Positions 1 to 11,636 of a stretch of DNA of 64,000 nucleotides are shown piece after piece (position 1 is the stretch's first letter; each line of letters begins with the position of its first letter). Source of the stretch: Megaleporinus macrocephalus. Lineage: Eukaryota; Chordata; Actinopteri; Characiformes; Anostomidae. The translations under genes and the position numbers were made by a program. The stretch is taken from assembly GCA_021613375.1 (NCBI GenBank), contig CM038717.1:42061122-42125121 (forward strand). The letters run 5' to 3'. The notes below the pieces were generated by a model. That model ran no database searches and was not told where the DNA came from. It was given only the letters and a program-made list of their open reading frames with translations.

Positions 1-530
1 AACTATGAAAAAAAAAATGAAAATATGAAACAGCATAACATTTTTAACTAAATTAACAGTAAATAAACAAAGTAAATTAAACAAATATCTAATTAAATAA
101 GCTAATTAAATACATGCAGTAAAAACTGCAGTCACTAAACGCAGTCTCTGGTTATTTTAAACAAAAAACTGTAATCATTAAAGGTAGAATATTACAAACA
201 ATGTTTTTTGTCAGCTCGTGCAGTGAACGCCATAATCTGTTCTCACGACGCTGCTTTAGTCAGTCTGTGGAAAATGAAACGGTATGCATTTCCACCTAGT
301 GGTTCAGATAGGAATTGCAGGGACCTGGCCAGAGTTGGTTTCAAGGAGGGTTCCTCTTTCTGGATGAAACACTAGCTGTAATTACAGAAATTAGACCTGA
401 TTTGTTTAACGCCCTAGATCGGCTCTCGGGGTCGGCAAAATTGGAGAAATATCGGCCAATCACCGATCACATATTGTGATTAAAAATCGGCCGATACTTA
501 TACATAGCCGATGGATCTTTCCATCTCTAG
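1..530. mobile_element. Fragment of a hAT-like DNA transposon family (partial at window edge)
   Basis: About 200 bp from the window start are related to 34820-35040 (shared TGCAGTCA...ACGCAGTCTCTGGTTATTTTAAAC-type stretches). The copy ends near 530 with repeated CGGCCGAT-like motifs and CCATCTCTAGT, which is inverted relative to ACTAGAGACCG at about 34631. The left end lies outside the window. No coding capacity is seen. The family assignment is tentative. Confidence 0.45.
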
Positions 531-570
531 TGTGTATGTGTATGTATATGTATATATGTGTGTGTATATT

Positions 571-697
<127 letters not shown>

Positions 698-925
698 ACT
701 GCCCAATGAAAAACAAGTTCTCTTTACAGGAGAGAACAAAAACATACTTTACTTTAAATGTGAATCAATGGAACCAGAATTTTGGAGCATTTCTATTGGT
801 CCATTCATCATAAAATATTCACACAATGGAAAATGACCATTGGTTTGTTCCAATGATGTATAAAACAAAAAACCAACAAAATTTTAGATACATGTTTCTC
901 ATTGGACAACGACGAGATATATATA

Positions 926-943
926 TGTGTGTGTATGTATGTA

Positions 944-980
<37 letters not shown>
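926..980. repeat. TG/TATG microsatellite
   Basis: GTAT repeats pass into a pure (TG)n run. Confidence 0.9.
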
Positions 981-984
<4 letters not shown>

Positions 985-1560
985 GCTACAGCCTATTCCC
1001 TCTGGGATTAATAAAGTATCTATCTATCTACCTCTCTAACGAACATCCCACACTCGCAGTTAGTTTTGTCTGTGATGTCAGAGCGGCTGCATCTGATTGG
1101 TCCAGCTCATCTACAGAACGTTTAAAACCTTATTTCGAGATTTAAAAACCTCTGCTGGGCAATCTAGCGCACACATGTTCTCTCAAACACAGGAGTTTTA
1201 GTATTTAGCCCCTATAACCACAACACTTCAGCTCCAGCCACTCAAACTGAAGCCACAAGGCGTGTTTCACTCTGGACTGATTGAGGCCCGCCAGCCAATC
1301 AGGACAGAGCAGCGTCAGTCTTAAAGGCGCAGCAGCAGCTCGCCTTTGTTGTGAAGTAAAGCTGGGAAACCCTCAAGTGGGAAGGAGTTACGACCGTGTG
1401 GTATTACTTCTGGCTGGCTTGGTGAACTAAGCTGACTCTCCCTCCAGGAGAAGACACTTTTGAATGTGTGCTAATAAGAAAAAAAGCAGATTTTTTATGT
1501 GTGTGTAATGCAGCTGTTACTGCAGGAGCAAGACTGATCAGGTGAAATTACAAACCACAG

Positions 1561-1677
1561 GCTTGTTCGCGTTTTCCCGTTCCACCTTAAATGGTGCAGC
1601 AGTTCCATTCTGGCGCCTGAGGCGCCAGAATGGAACTGCTGCACCATTTAAGGTGGAACGGGAAAACGCGAACAAGC
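1561..1677. repeat. Perfect inverted repeat with 57-bp arms
   Basis: Arms 1561-1617 and 1621-1677 are exact reverse complements, separated by TGA. The arms contain TTCCACCTTAAATGGTGCAG. Related sequence occurs at 50011-50035 (one mismatch over 25 bp) and in a shorter hairpin at 59306-59357, so this is probably a palindromic miniature transposon family. Confidence 0.9.
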
Positions 1678-1679
1678 AG

Positions 1680-2350
1680 CTAGCTCCAGCTACTGGAACG
1701 TAGCTACACAATTATATTTCTCTCAGTTAAACCCAAACACTAACGCTGTACATCTTATCATCCTCAGTTCAAACTTCTAGATGTAAGAATTTTTACAATC
1801 TTTCCACTCCACTAAGCTAACGCCGCTAGCCAGGTTAGCCTGCGCCATTACACTGGAAGTTAGCGCTTAGCCACACAGCTAGCGACAAATAACCCCCAAA
1901 ACAAACCCACCAAAGTCGTATATCCCGCACACACCGCGTCAGAAACAAGCTTATCAAGTTTACCGCACCTTTATCTTTATCCACAAACGGCTTAAAAAGC
2001 TTTTAAACGTACAAGTGCCCGGTTATTTAGCTGCCTATGCTATGCTAAGCTAAGCTACGGAACGCTATGCTAAGCTAACCAGCGCAGCCGTGCAGCTAAC
2101 TTTGCGGAGCGGTGAGAAAGCGCAGCGCACCTGAGTTTAGTTCGTTCCTCATGTATGTGTTCTTCTCAGCATCGTAGGCTTTGCGGTCCTTTTAACACAG
2201 ACGCTCCAGTAAAACGGGTAAAACACGCAGAGCTACAAGTTTCCACTGCGTTTGCGCTCCGCGACCCCTTTAGCTCAGTGGGCAACGTACAATGTCGTTT
2301 CCGTCCCTGCAGGTCGGTCCACAACGACAGGCGCCACCACCTGGTTCGGA
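1680..2350. other. CpG-moderate stretch without a recognised gene
   Basis: The sequence has many GCTAGC/TTAGC motifs and rising CpG content toward 2340. It could be the promoter of a neighbouring gene transcribed leftward: in human the next gene beyond HAUS1 is C18orf25/ARK2N, on the same strand as HAUS1. No exon is identified, so this is only a suggestion. Confidence 0.2.
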
Positions 2351-2551
2351 GAGCAGCAGTTTGTTTATTTGTTTATTTATTTGTTTATTTATTTATTGAG
2401 CGCCCACATTTAAAAGATTATGGTGATTATTTAATTTTCAATACATATAAAGCCACAGGTTAGGCATCACTCATGGCCTCAATATAATAATTTGTGGTAT
2501 TAAAAAAAATAATAATCACCACATCATGAAAGGAACACAGTAATTATTATT

Positions 2552-2585
2552 AAGTTGGCTTGAAAGAGCCAACTTACTGTTTCTC

Positions 2586-2621
<36 letters not shown>

Positions 2622-3575
2622 GCTCAAAAAGTAAACGCTACTCCTCCCACAGTTTTCAAGCTAGAACCACTAAATTCGGCCTACATCCTATAGGCCTGTA
2701 TATCCTATTTTCTGGAAAACGGCATTCAAACAGGGAATTTTGGCCCCATAGGAATGAATGGCGGAATATTGAGAGAACAGACACTCAATAAACAGACGTA
2801 CACACTACACAGATTACACATCACACACACACACACTACACAACATACACTACACAACACACACATCCTACACCACACACACACTACACAACATAGACAC
2901 TACACAACACACACGCCCTACACAACATAGACACTACACAACACACACACACACTACACAACATAGACACTACACAACACACACACACTACACAACATAG
3001 ACACTACACAACACACACACACTACACAACACCCTACACAACACAACATACACTACACAACACCCTACACAACATAGACACTACACAACACACATCCTAC
3101 ACCACACACACACTACACAACATAGGCACTACACAACACACATGCCCTACACAACATAGACACTATACAACACACACACACACTACACAACATAGACACT
3201 ACACAACACACACACACTACACAACATAGACACTACACACACCCTACACAACATAGACACTACACAACACACACATCCTACACCACACACACACACTACA
3301 CAACATAGACACTACACACACACCCTACACAACATAGACACTACACAACACACACACACACTACACAACATAGACACAACACACACATCATACACAACAT
3401 ACACAACACACACATCATACACAACACACACAACACACACATCATACACAACACACACTACACAACATAGACACCACACAGACTGATTACGAAACACACC
3501 TTCACCAAACTTAGACACCACTCACACACTACACACCACACACACTACTATCAGCGGGAGATTTCAAGCCAACTT
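2552..3575. mobile_element. IR-bounded non-autonomous element with internal minisatellite
   Basis: AAGTTGGCTTGAAA at 2552-2565 is inverted exactly at 3562-3575. The left end also forms its own hairpin (AAGTTGGCT/AGCCAACTT at 2552-2575). Inside are an ATT tract (about 2588-2620), a short unique stretch, and a CA-rich minisatellite from about 2790 to 3540. No transposase is present and no clear target duplication is seen. Confidence 0.6.
2790..3540. repeat. CA-rich minisatellite
   Basis: Irregular repeats built from CACTACACAACATAGACA and (CA)n occupy about 750 bp. The plus strand has very little G. Confidence 0.9.
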
Positions 3576-3599
3576 CAAAGTTCGTTCATTAACTTCCCC

Positions 3600-4244
3600 T
3601 CTCTATTTTATTTTTTAAATTTTAATAATAATACAGTATTTTGTGGTCACAAGTTAAGTCTCTCACACCTTAATAATAATAATTAAAAAAAAAAGGATTA
3701 CCGTCACATTAGGGGCTTAACAAGCTTTATTTATTTTTATTAATTAATCTATTAAAGCTAAATTTTAAATTAATCTATTAATTGCTAAATTTCCTTCGGG
3801 ATCAATAAAGTACCTATCTATCTATCTAGATATGAGTTAAGTCTCTCACAACTCATGGCCTCCACATAGTAACTCGTAGCCTCAACAAAGTAACTTGCGT
3901 CCTCAATATTGTAGTTTGTGGTATTAAAAAAAATAATCACCACATCACAGAGGGACACAGTAATTATTTATTTATTTTTTAAGATTTTAATAATAATACA
4001 GTATATTGTGGCCACAAGTTAAGTCTCTCACACCTTAATAATAATAATAATAATAATAAAAAAAGATCACAGTCACATTAGGGGCTTAATCTATTACATT
4101 AATCTATTAAAGCTATGAGTTAAGTCTCTCATAACTCATGGCCTCCACATAGTAACTCGTAGCCTCAACAAAGTAACTTGCGGCCTCAATATAGTAGTTT
4201 GTGGCTACACCTTATGCAAAAAAAATAAATAAATAAATAAAAAG

Positions 4245-4277
<33 letters not shown>

Positions 4278-4981
4278 GTCACATGAGGGGCTTAATGAGC
4301 CTTTAGGGGGAACATGATGGCTATTATTATTTTTTTTTAAATAAGGCACAGCCACAAGTTACTATATTGCTGCCACAAGTTAAGTCTCCCTGAACTTGTG
4401 GCCTCAACATAGTCATTTGTGGTCGTGTCTTATTAAAAAATAATCAACACATCACTTGTGATACTGTATGCAGTAACTACTACAACTACAATTACTACAA
4501 GTTACGTCTCTCTTAACACGTGACTTGCGACCTAAAATAGCAGCTTGTGCTCTCAACATAGTGATTTGTGGCCACGCCTTATTAACAAAACATCACCGTG
4601 TTATAATTTAAAAAGGCGTGGCCACAAGTTACTATATGGAGGTCACAAGCTGCTATGGTAAGGCCACGAGTTATGAGAGGCTTAACTTGTGGCCATTATG
4701 CATTATTAATAAAATGATCACATTAGGGCTGTCTATGACTATATTGTAGCCACAAGTAAAATCGATCATAACTTGTAGGCTCAACATAGTAACTTGTGGC
4801 CATGCAAATTACTATATAGAGGAGTTAAGTCTCTCATAGGCTGTGGCTTCAACATAGTAACTTGTGACCTCCATATAGTAACTTGTGGCCACGCCTTTTT
4901 AAATTATATTTTGCAGCAACAATAACAATTGCAGCCTAAACATGGTAATTCATAACCTCAATAAAGCAATTTGTGGACCCA

Positions 4982-5053
<72 letters not shown>

Positions 5054-5060
5054 CAACAAC
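3600..5060. repeat. Degenerate repeats of a GGCCTCAACATAGTAACTTG motif
   Basis: Variants of GGCCTCAACATAGTAACTTG and its reverse complement occur many times in both orientations, mixed with A-rich and TAA runs and a TA tract near 4246-4274. An (ATT)n tract followed by (AAT)n at 4981-5050 forms a self-complementary stretch. No gene is seen in 3600-5690. Confidence 0.6.
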
Positions 5061-5477
5061 AACAATAACCATGTCACCATAGGGGCTCCACTGATCACTA
5101 AGAGGTCCACCTACATTGTATCTGCACCCACTGTGTGTTTAATCAGGTCCAGTACCTTGTATGTGTTAAGCTTACAGATTCTCTACACAGGTTTTTAGCC
5201 CCACCTGGTGGTCAGGACTCCCACTGAGCAGGTACTGGTTTGGGTTTCACTGGTGGGTTAAAAAAACATGCAGTGTCTTGTGGCTGGAAACTGACCTCTG
5301 ATGAAGGACTAGTGGCTAAACACAAACTCTGCAGCAACAGACGAGCCATCAGTGCAAGCTGATGATAAACTAATTAACCAGAGCTAATTAACCAGAGCTA
5401 ATTAAACTTACTCTGAAAGGAAACCAGATTTAAGTACTAATGACACCACATGCCCAGAAATGTGTATTGTAACACCA

Positions 5478-5483
5478 TTTATT
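5478..5483 (-). terminator. Candidate poly(A) signal for HAUS1
   Basis: TTTATT on the plus strand, which reads AATAAA on the HAUS1 strand, lies about 210 nt past the stop codon. It is a candidate by position only. No cleavage site can be seen. Confidence 0.4.
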
Positions 5484-5692
5484 GTGACAATGATAAAATA
5501 TCATTACATTATTCACCCTAATTGTGATTAATACATTAATAACGGTCAGGAATCACTGAAATACCCAATGAGCAGAGATACTGGAGGGGTACCTAATAAA
5601 GTGGCCAGTGAGGGAATAAGCAGAGTAGAAAGTCGGTACAAAGTGAGTTCAGGATCTACAGCCAGGAGAGGAATGTGTGTTATAGCTGTGGG

Positions 5693-8600
5693 TTATTTAG
5701 ATAGAGAGTTCATCAAGTCCACCTTCTGCTCCAATTCAGCATCCAGCGCTGCCTATAAACATCAAACAGACATACACATTATAAATATAATATTATAATA
5801 TATCATAAATAATAATAAAGGAGGTATATAATAAAACCTACAAGCTCTCTCTTCGCCTCTTCGATTTTAACTCGAGCCAGTGCGGGACTCTGTGGATGAA
5901 AACATTCATTATTTACATCTCTCATATAACAGGCAGGGGAATTCCACCAAATTGTAAAAAAATTCAGGCTTTAACATCTAAACACATTCAGAGTGGTTTA
6001 AAGTACAGCTCAACACGAGCTGAAACAGTGCAGTGTGAGGTTCTGGAACTCGTACTGGGCTCAGGTCACTGTAGGGCTCCAGTTTCTTCGTGAGTGGCAC
6101 TATTTCCTGCTTCAGTGCTGTGATTCTCTGCGAAATAGAAACAAAAGATTAAAGGATGTCAGACATTTGTTCTAATCTCACAATAATATCACAACCACTA
6201 GGAATTCCTGTATCAGTAACATGCAGTATTTGCTGTGACGTTCTTGCATTCTGTGATTCATTAGAATGTGTTTTGGCTGGGTTTTAAAAGCTACAAGGCG
6301 TGGCTATGTAGTTTTTCGAGATATCTATTCCTCTCCAACTCCAGACTATCTGGTCTGATTGTGTGATTCTGGTTTGTATACAGCTTTTTGATCAGATGCA
6401 CAGATTCTACACGGAAACTGCAGTTATTTCTGGAATTTTTTTTCTCCATATAGAATGAATAGGATGGAAAAGTGTAGCCAATCTACTGAACTTCTGCTCA
6501 ACCAACAGACACCATTTCACATACACTGACTCCGGGCGGACCCCCGACCACGACTGTTTGTTTGTTGCTTCTTCCCCCACCCCCCATAGAGTCCCATTCA
6601 TTTTCAGACACACCCAAACATCATGGTTTCATTTAAGCTACAGTCTCCAAACTGCCTGTACTCACTCAGAGCAGATCTCCCAACCTCTAATCCACACACA
6701 TACTGACCCACACTCCTCTATTAGTCATTTATTCATCTTTCATTCCTCCCATAGACTCTCATCCTCTTAGCTAGTGCTGGGCGATATGGATTAAAAGTAA
6801 CATCTTGATATTTTTAGCTGAATGGCGATATACGATATATGTCTCAATATTTTTTCTTCCGATAAGGTGATAACAAAAAGGCACTTCTAAAAGGAGTTAG
6901 CGGCTGATATAACAGAGGATGACTGGCATAGGGTTTGGGATCAAGCTAGAAAAATATCTGTTTGCAATAGAACTCGAGCGGTCCAGCTCAGAATAATACA
7001 TAGGTTGCATATTACACCTTATACTAAAAATAAATTTGATCCAACATGTTCCCCTTACTGCCCAAAGTGCAAGATTTTTATAGGGGACTACACTCACTGT
7101 ATTCGGTCATGTTTTTAAATACAACAGTATTGGGCCTCAATTGTATGTATAATTGGGAGAATTTTGAGGATTGATTTAGACTTGGACCCTCTCTCACTAA
7201 TTTTGGGTATTCCGAGTAAAAGGCTAATAAATAAAAATAATAAAAGATTGTATAGGATTTTGACTTGTGCAGCTAGGAAGAATATCTTATTGTCCTGGAT
7301 AACTGACAAGGTCCCTTCTGTTAAGAATTGGCATAAAATTGTAAGAGAGTGTATGACTTGCATGCTAGCTTCATCATAGTCATTTATTGATATATGGTCA
7401 CCCTATCTTCAGTTTATTAATAATTAATAATAAGAGTTTCTCTTGCTGACATGTTATGTAGACTTATGTTATACAATTTTTACTCTTATTATTTTTCTTT
7501 TATTATTATTTATTTAATTTGGTTATGTTTTTTTAACATCAGTATTATTTTATGGTATATATTGTTTCTGGAATAAAATGTAATAAAATAATCTCCAAAA
7601 AAAAAAAAGGCACTTCTTCATCAAAGCTACACGTCCCAACTGTCACACAGGTACTTAACTAGGGCTGGGTATCGTTAAAAAAATTTTTATACAAAATTTA
7701 TCTATGTATTTAACTGAAAACATGAGTAATCTCAGTCTCAGTCACCATAAGAGGCTACCTTTTCATTTTTTAGCTTTTTATATTGAATCTTATTTAAACA
7801 AAGAACATCGTTGTGGTTCTTTATTAAGAACAAAACATTAGCATTACTTATGCTTAAACTCTAAAACTATGCAATCCTTTAACAATAAAACTGGTTACTG
7901 CTTTGTGGAGTTCATCCTTTCTCCAGTCCCCATAAGAGTCCCCATAAGAGTCCCCGACCCCAGTGAGAGGAGCTGCCTCTCCGTATTCTTACAGAACACG
8001 AGCGATACCTAACAGAGTTACAGGTATATTCATACACTGACTGAACGTTAGCCATGTTGCTAGCTAACTAGCTAATACGTGCTGGTGTTGTGCTAACGTT
8101 AGCTGAATGGTAACTGCTATTCAGCCCTAACAGACGCAGTAAGAGTGTTAGCTTCTCTCGCAAAGCTAGAAAGCAGCTCAGTGAACTGTTAACCTGCCTG
8201 ATGATATTTTATCACTGGAAACAGCCGTTTAGCGTATTTAGCTCTGATTCCCGCGTCTCCGGCAGTGCTGTGGTTCTGCTGCTCCACCCTGATTTGCTGC
8301 ACCCTGATTTGCTGCAGCTGCTCTGAGAGACTCTTTCGAAGTACAGTCAAACTTTCGAGTGCTCAACATGTTTATAAACGATATTGTCTCATCTTATATA
8401 AAATATATCGATATTTCTTAACAACTCAATATATCACCCAGCCCTACTCTTAGCAACCACCTAGCTTAGCAATAGGGGTGTAGGAAAATATTGAAAAAAT
8501 CGAATATCGGGATATTATGTTTGGTGATACTGTATCGATTCTCAAAAGCACAGTATCGATACACAGATTCCTGGCAGACAGTGACTCACTTTGTGTTGTG

Positions 8601-11594
8601 TTTAATCCTCTGACCACTAGATGGCAGTGCTGTAATCCATTTTCAGCTCCACTCCAACATTAACAAGCAGCACAAGGGTGCAGTGCTATTGTAAGCATTG
8701 ATAAACCTGTTCATACAGTGGTGTGTTTTAATAGAAGGATTTGAAAAATTCCAATATATCACCTTGCTTGCTATGTCGCAGTATATCATGATATATTGAA
8801 TCGTGATACATATTGTATCGGCAAGTTCTTGCCAATACACAGCCCTACTTAGCAATCACCTGGGATACCATAGCAACAGGTTAGCGACACATTAGCAACT
8901 GCTGTTGAACTGCTAATATTATTATGTTCCAGCCACACACGGCTGAAGAGTCAGGGTTTACCACTTAGACGGCTGCACCACTCGAGACCCCCGACAAACG
9001 TTTACACAAAAATCTTAAAACACAAAGACAGAGTGAAGAGTTTGTACTTCGGAAAGCTGCACAATGGCTTGATGGGTAAGAGGGTCCTCCATCTGTCTGG
9101 AAGCCAGTTTTTCCTAAAATAAATAATCACAGAAGAAGATCAATAAGTAATTAACAATAACCACAGGAAGCCAAGCAACGCACACGAACGCCATACAGTC
9201 AGTGAAACATGCTGCGCCCGCCGCTCACACACCTGAGCTTTCTTGTTCCTGTAGGTCAGGTCTCTGGATTTATTCCTCATGAAGTCCATATTGAGCAGCC
9301 TCTCCTCTGCTGTCGCTGCCTCCACCTGCTGGGCCTGCGTGGTCTTCTTCAGGTCCCTAACAAACATACACATACACTGACCAGTCACTTCATTAAGTAT
9401 ACCTCACTATTTTCATATACCTCACTATTTTTACACTCACTGTCCACTGTATCAGCTCCACTGACCATACAGGACCTCCACTCACTGTCCACTGTATCAG
9501 CTCCACTGACCATACAGGACCTCCACTCACTGTCCACTGTATCAGCTCCACTGACCATACAGGACCTCCACTCACTGTCCATTGCATCAGCTCTACTGAC
9601 CATGCAGGACCTCCACTCACTGTCCACTGTATCAGCTCCACTGACCATACAGGACCTCCACTCACTGTCCACTGTATCAGCTCCACTGACCATACAGGAC
9701 CTCCACTCACTGTCCACTGTATCAGCTCCACTGACCATACAGGACCTCCACTCCACAGACTGCAGTTCATCTGATTCTCTGGATACTTTATTACTCTGTT
9801 CTTTAATGATCAGGACCCCCACAGGACCACCACAGAGCAGCTACTATTAGGGAGGTGGTGTGTTAGTGTGTGTTGTGCTGGTGTGAGTGGATCAGACAGA
9901 GTCAAAATGGCCCAATTTAGTTTCTTAAATTTAGAAAATGTAAAAAAAATTGTAAATTTTACATGCATTGTATTTCCCCCTGGAATTCATGTCAGATGTT
10001 TATGACGATTATGTACCAAATTAATAAATTAATTATTAAAACCGTGTCTCCTCCGGGTTGCTGGGGACACCCTCGACAGGCCACCAGACCATCGCAGTGT
10101 ATCTGCGTGGACATCTCCGTTAGCGTTATGATGAACTCGTTTCATTAGCAAACTTGACTTTAAGTGACTTACAGATCCACCTTCTTCCTTTCTGCTGCTC
10201 CTCACTCACTTTTCACACCCACGTGTCTCCCACGCTTACACAGTGAGTCTCATATGACTGGAAAGTTCTCCTTTCAGTTTTGGTGCTGCTAACAACCAAA
10301 CGTAGCTACAGAGTCTCACGAGAAAGGCTCCGCCAATCACACTGGCCGTATGTGTTACGGGGAGGTAGGACTCGAGTAGAGAACGTACGTGATTTAACCC
10401 TTTCTGCACCTCCAGGTTAATGAGACGTTGATAGATCTGGGTTGTTTTTGGAGGGGGTCAAATTAACGGTGGGGACAATTCAGTGCTTAATTTGTGCCGG
10501 ACCTTGCCGGAACAGGATCCATATCTCATATCTCGAGCACCTGCGTTATTTATGTAGATCCAGCACCTCTGTGACGTTTTATTTAAAAAAAAAAAAAAAA
10601 AAAAAAAAATAATAATAATAATAATAATAATAATTTAATAAAAAAATGAATGTTAGTTGTTTCTGTGTAATATCGTTTAAAAAAAAATGACCAGCTCATT
10701 TTGTAGATGTGTGTAGATGGTAACTGCAGTTCTGGCGTATTAAAGTTATGGTAACGTTTTGTGTGTTCATGCATAAGAGCTCGTCAACAGCGAGGTTTGC
10801 CGCGTGAAAACGAGTGGAGACTGTAGACGCAATGGTGAGGTCGTAATTTGAATAATGAGAAGGTGAGGCTGTCTGTTTCTTCGTATATGTATTGTTGTTT
10901 TCACGCAACGTGAAAGGTTTTATTTGTTATTTGTTCATTTATCATTTGTAGGACACCACCTTCTAGAAAAAACTGTTCCTCTGGTGGCACCTCAGAGATT
11001 TTATGGTTGCAGCTCCTCACTGCAGTCACTAGAGCTAGGTCTATCTTATTGTATAGAACGCTACTATGTTGGATACTTAAAGCACTGTTGTGTCTATGCG
11101 TTCCAGGACCCTTTCTATCACTGCCCACTTGTTGGATCAGCCCACCTTTAGTGTTCCATTACCTCATGTTTTACAAAATAAGCACTGGGACAGTTCAGTA
11201 ACTGGGGACTCGTCACTTCTACACCCTTAGGTGCAGCAGCAGCACTGAAACACAGCGAGAGTGCAGCTTACCTGCCTCGTGTTCTATATCTCACCAGATT
11301 AACCAAAATTAGGAGAAAGAGGAAACCAGCTGTTGATCTGGAGCGGACGCGGATTCTCTTACTCTTGCAGTTTTTTCCGAAGTATCATCGTGGTGGCCAC
11401 TTTCTTCCTCACGGCAGCGAGCTCCCGCCCCAGCCTGCGGTCAGTCTTCTCCGCCTCGCCCAGGTCATCAGTCAGTTCATTAACTGCAGGGACAAAACTG
11501 CAGAGCCGGAGGTGATCATAGTATAGTAATATAAGTTGAAGTAAATAAAAGTTTTTTAAAAATATATATATAGTTATTTTGTATTTTTTAACTA

Positions 11595-11636
<42 letters not shown>

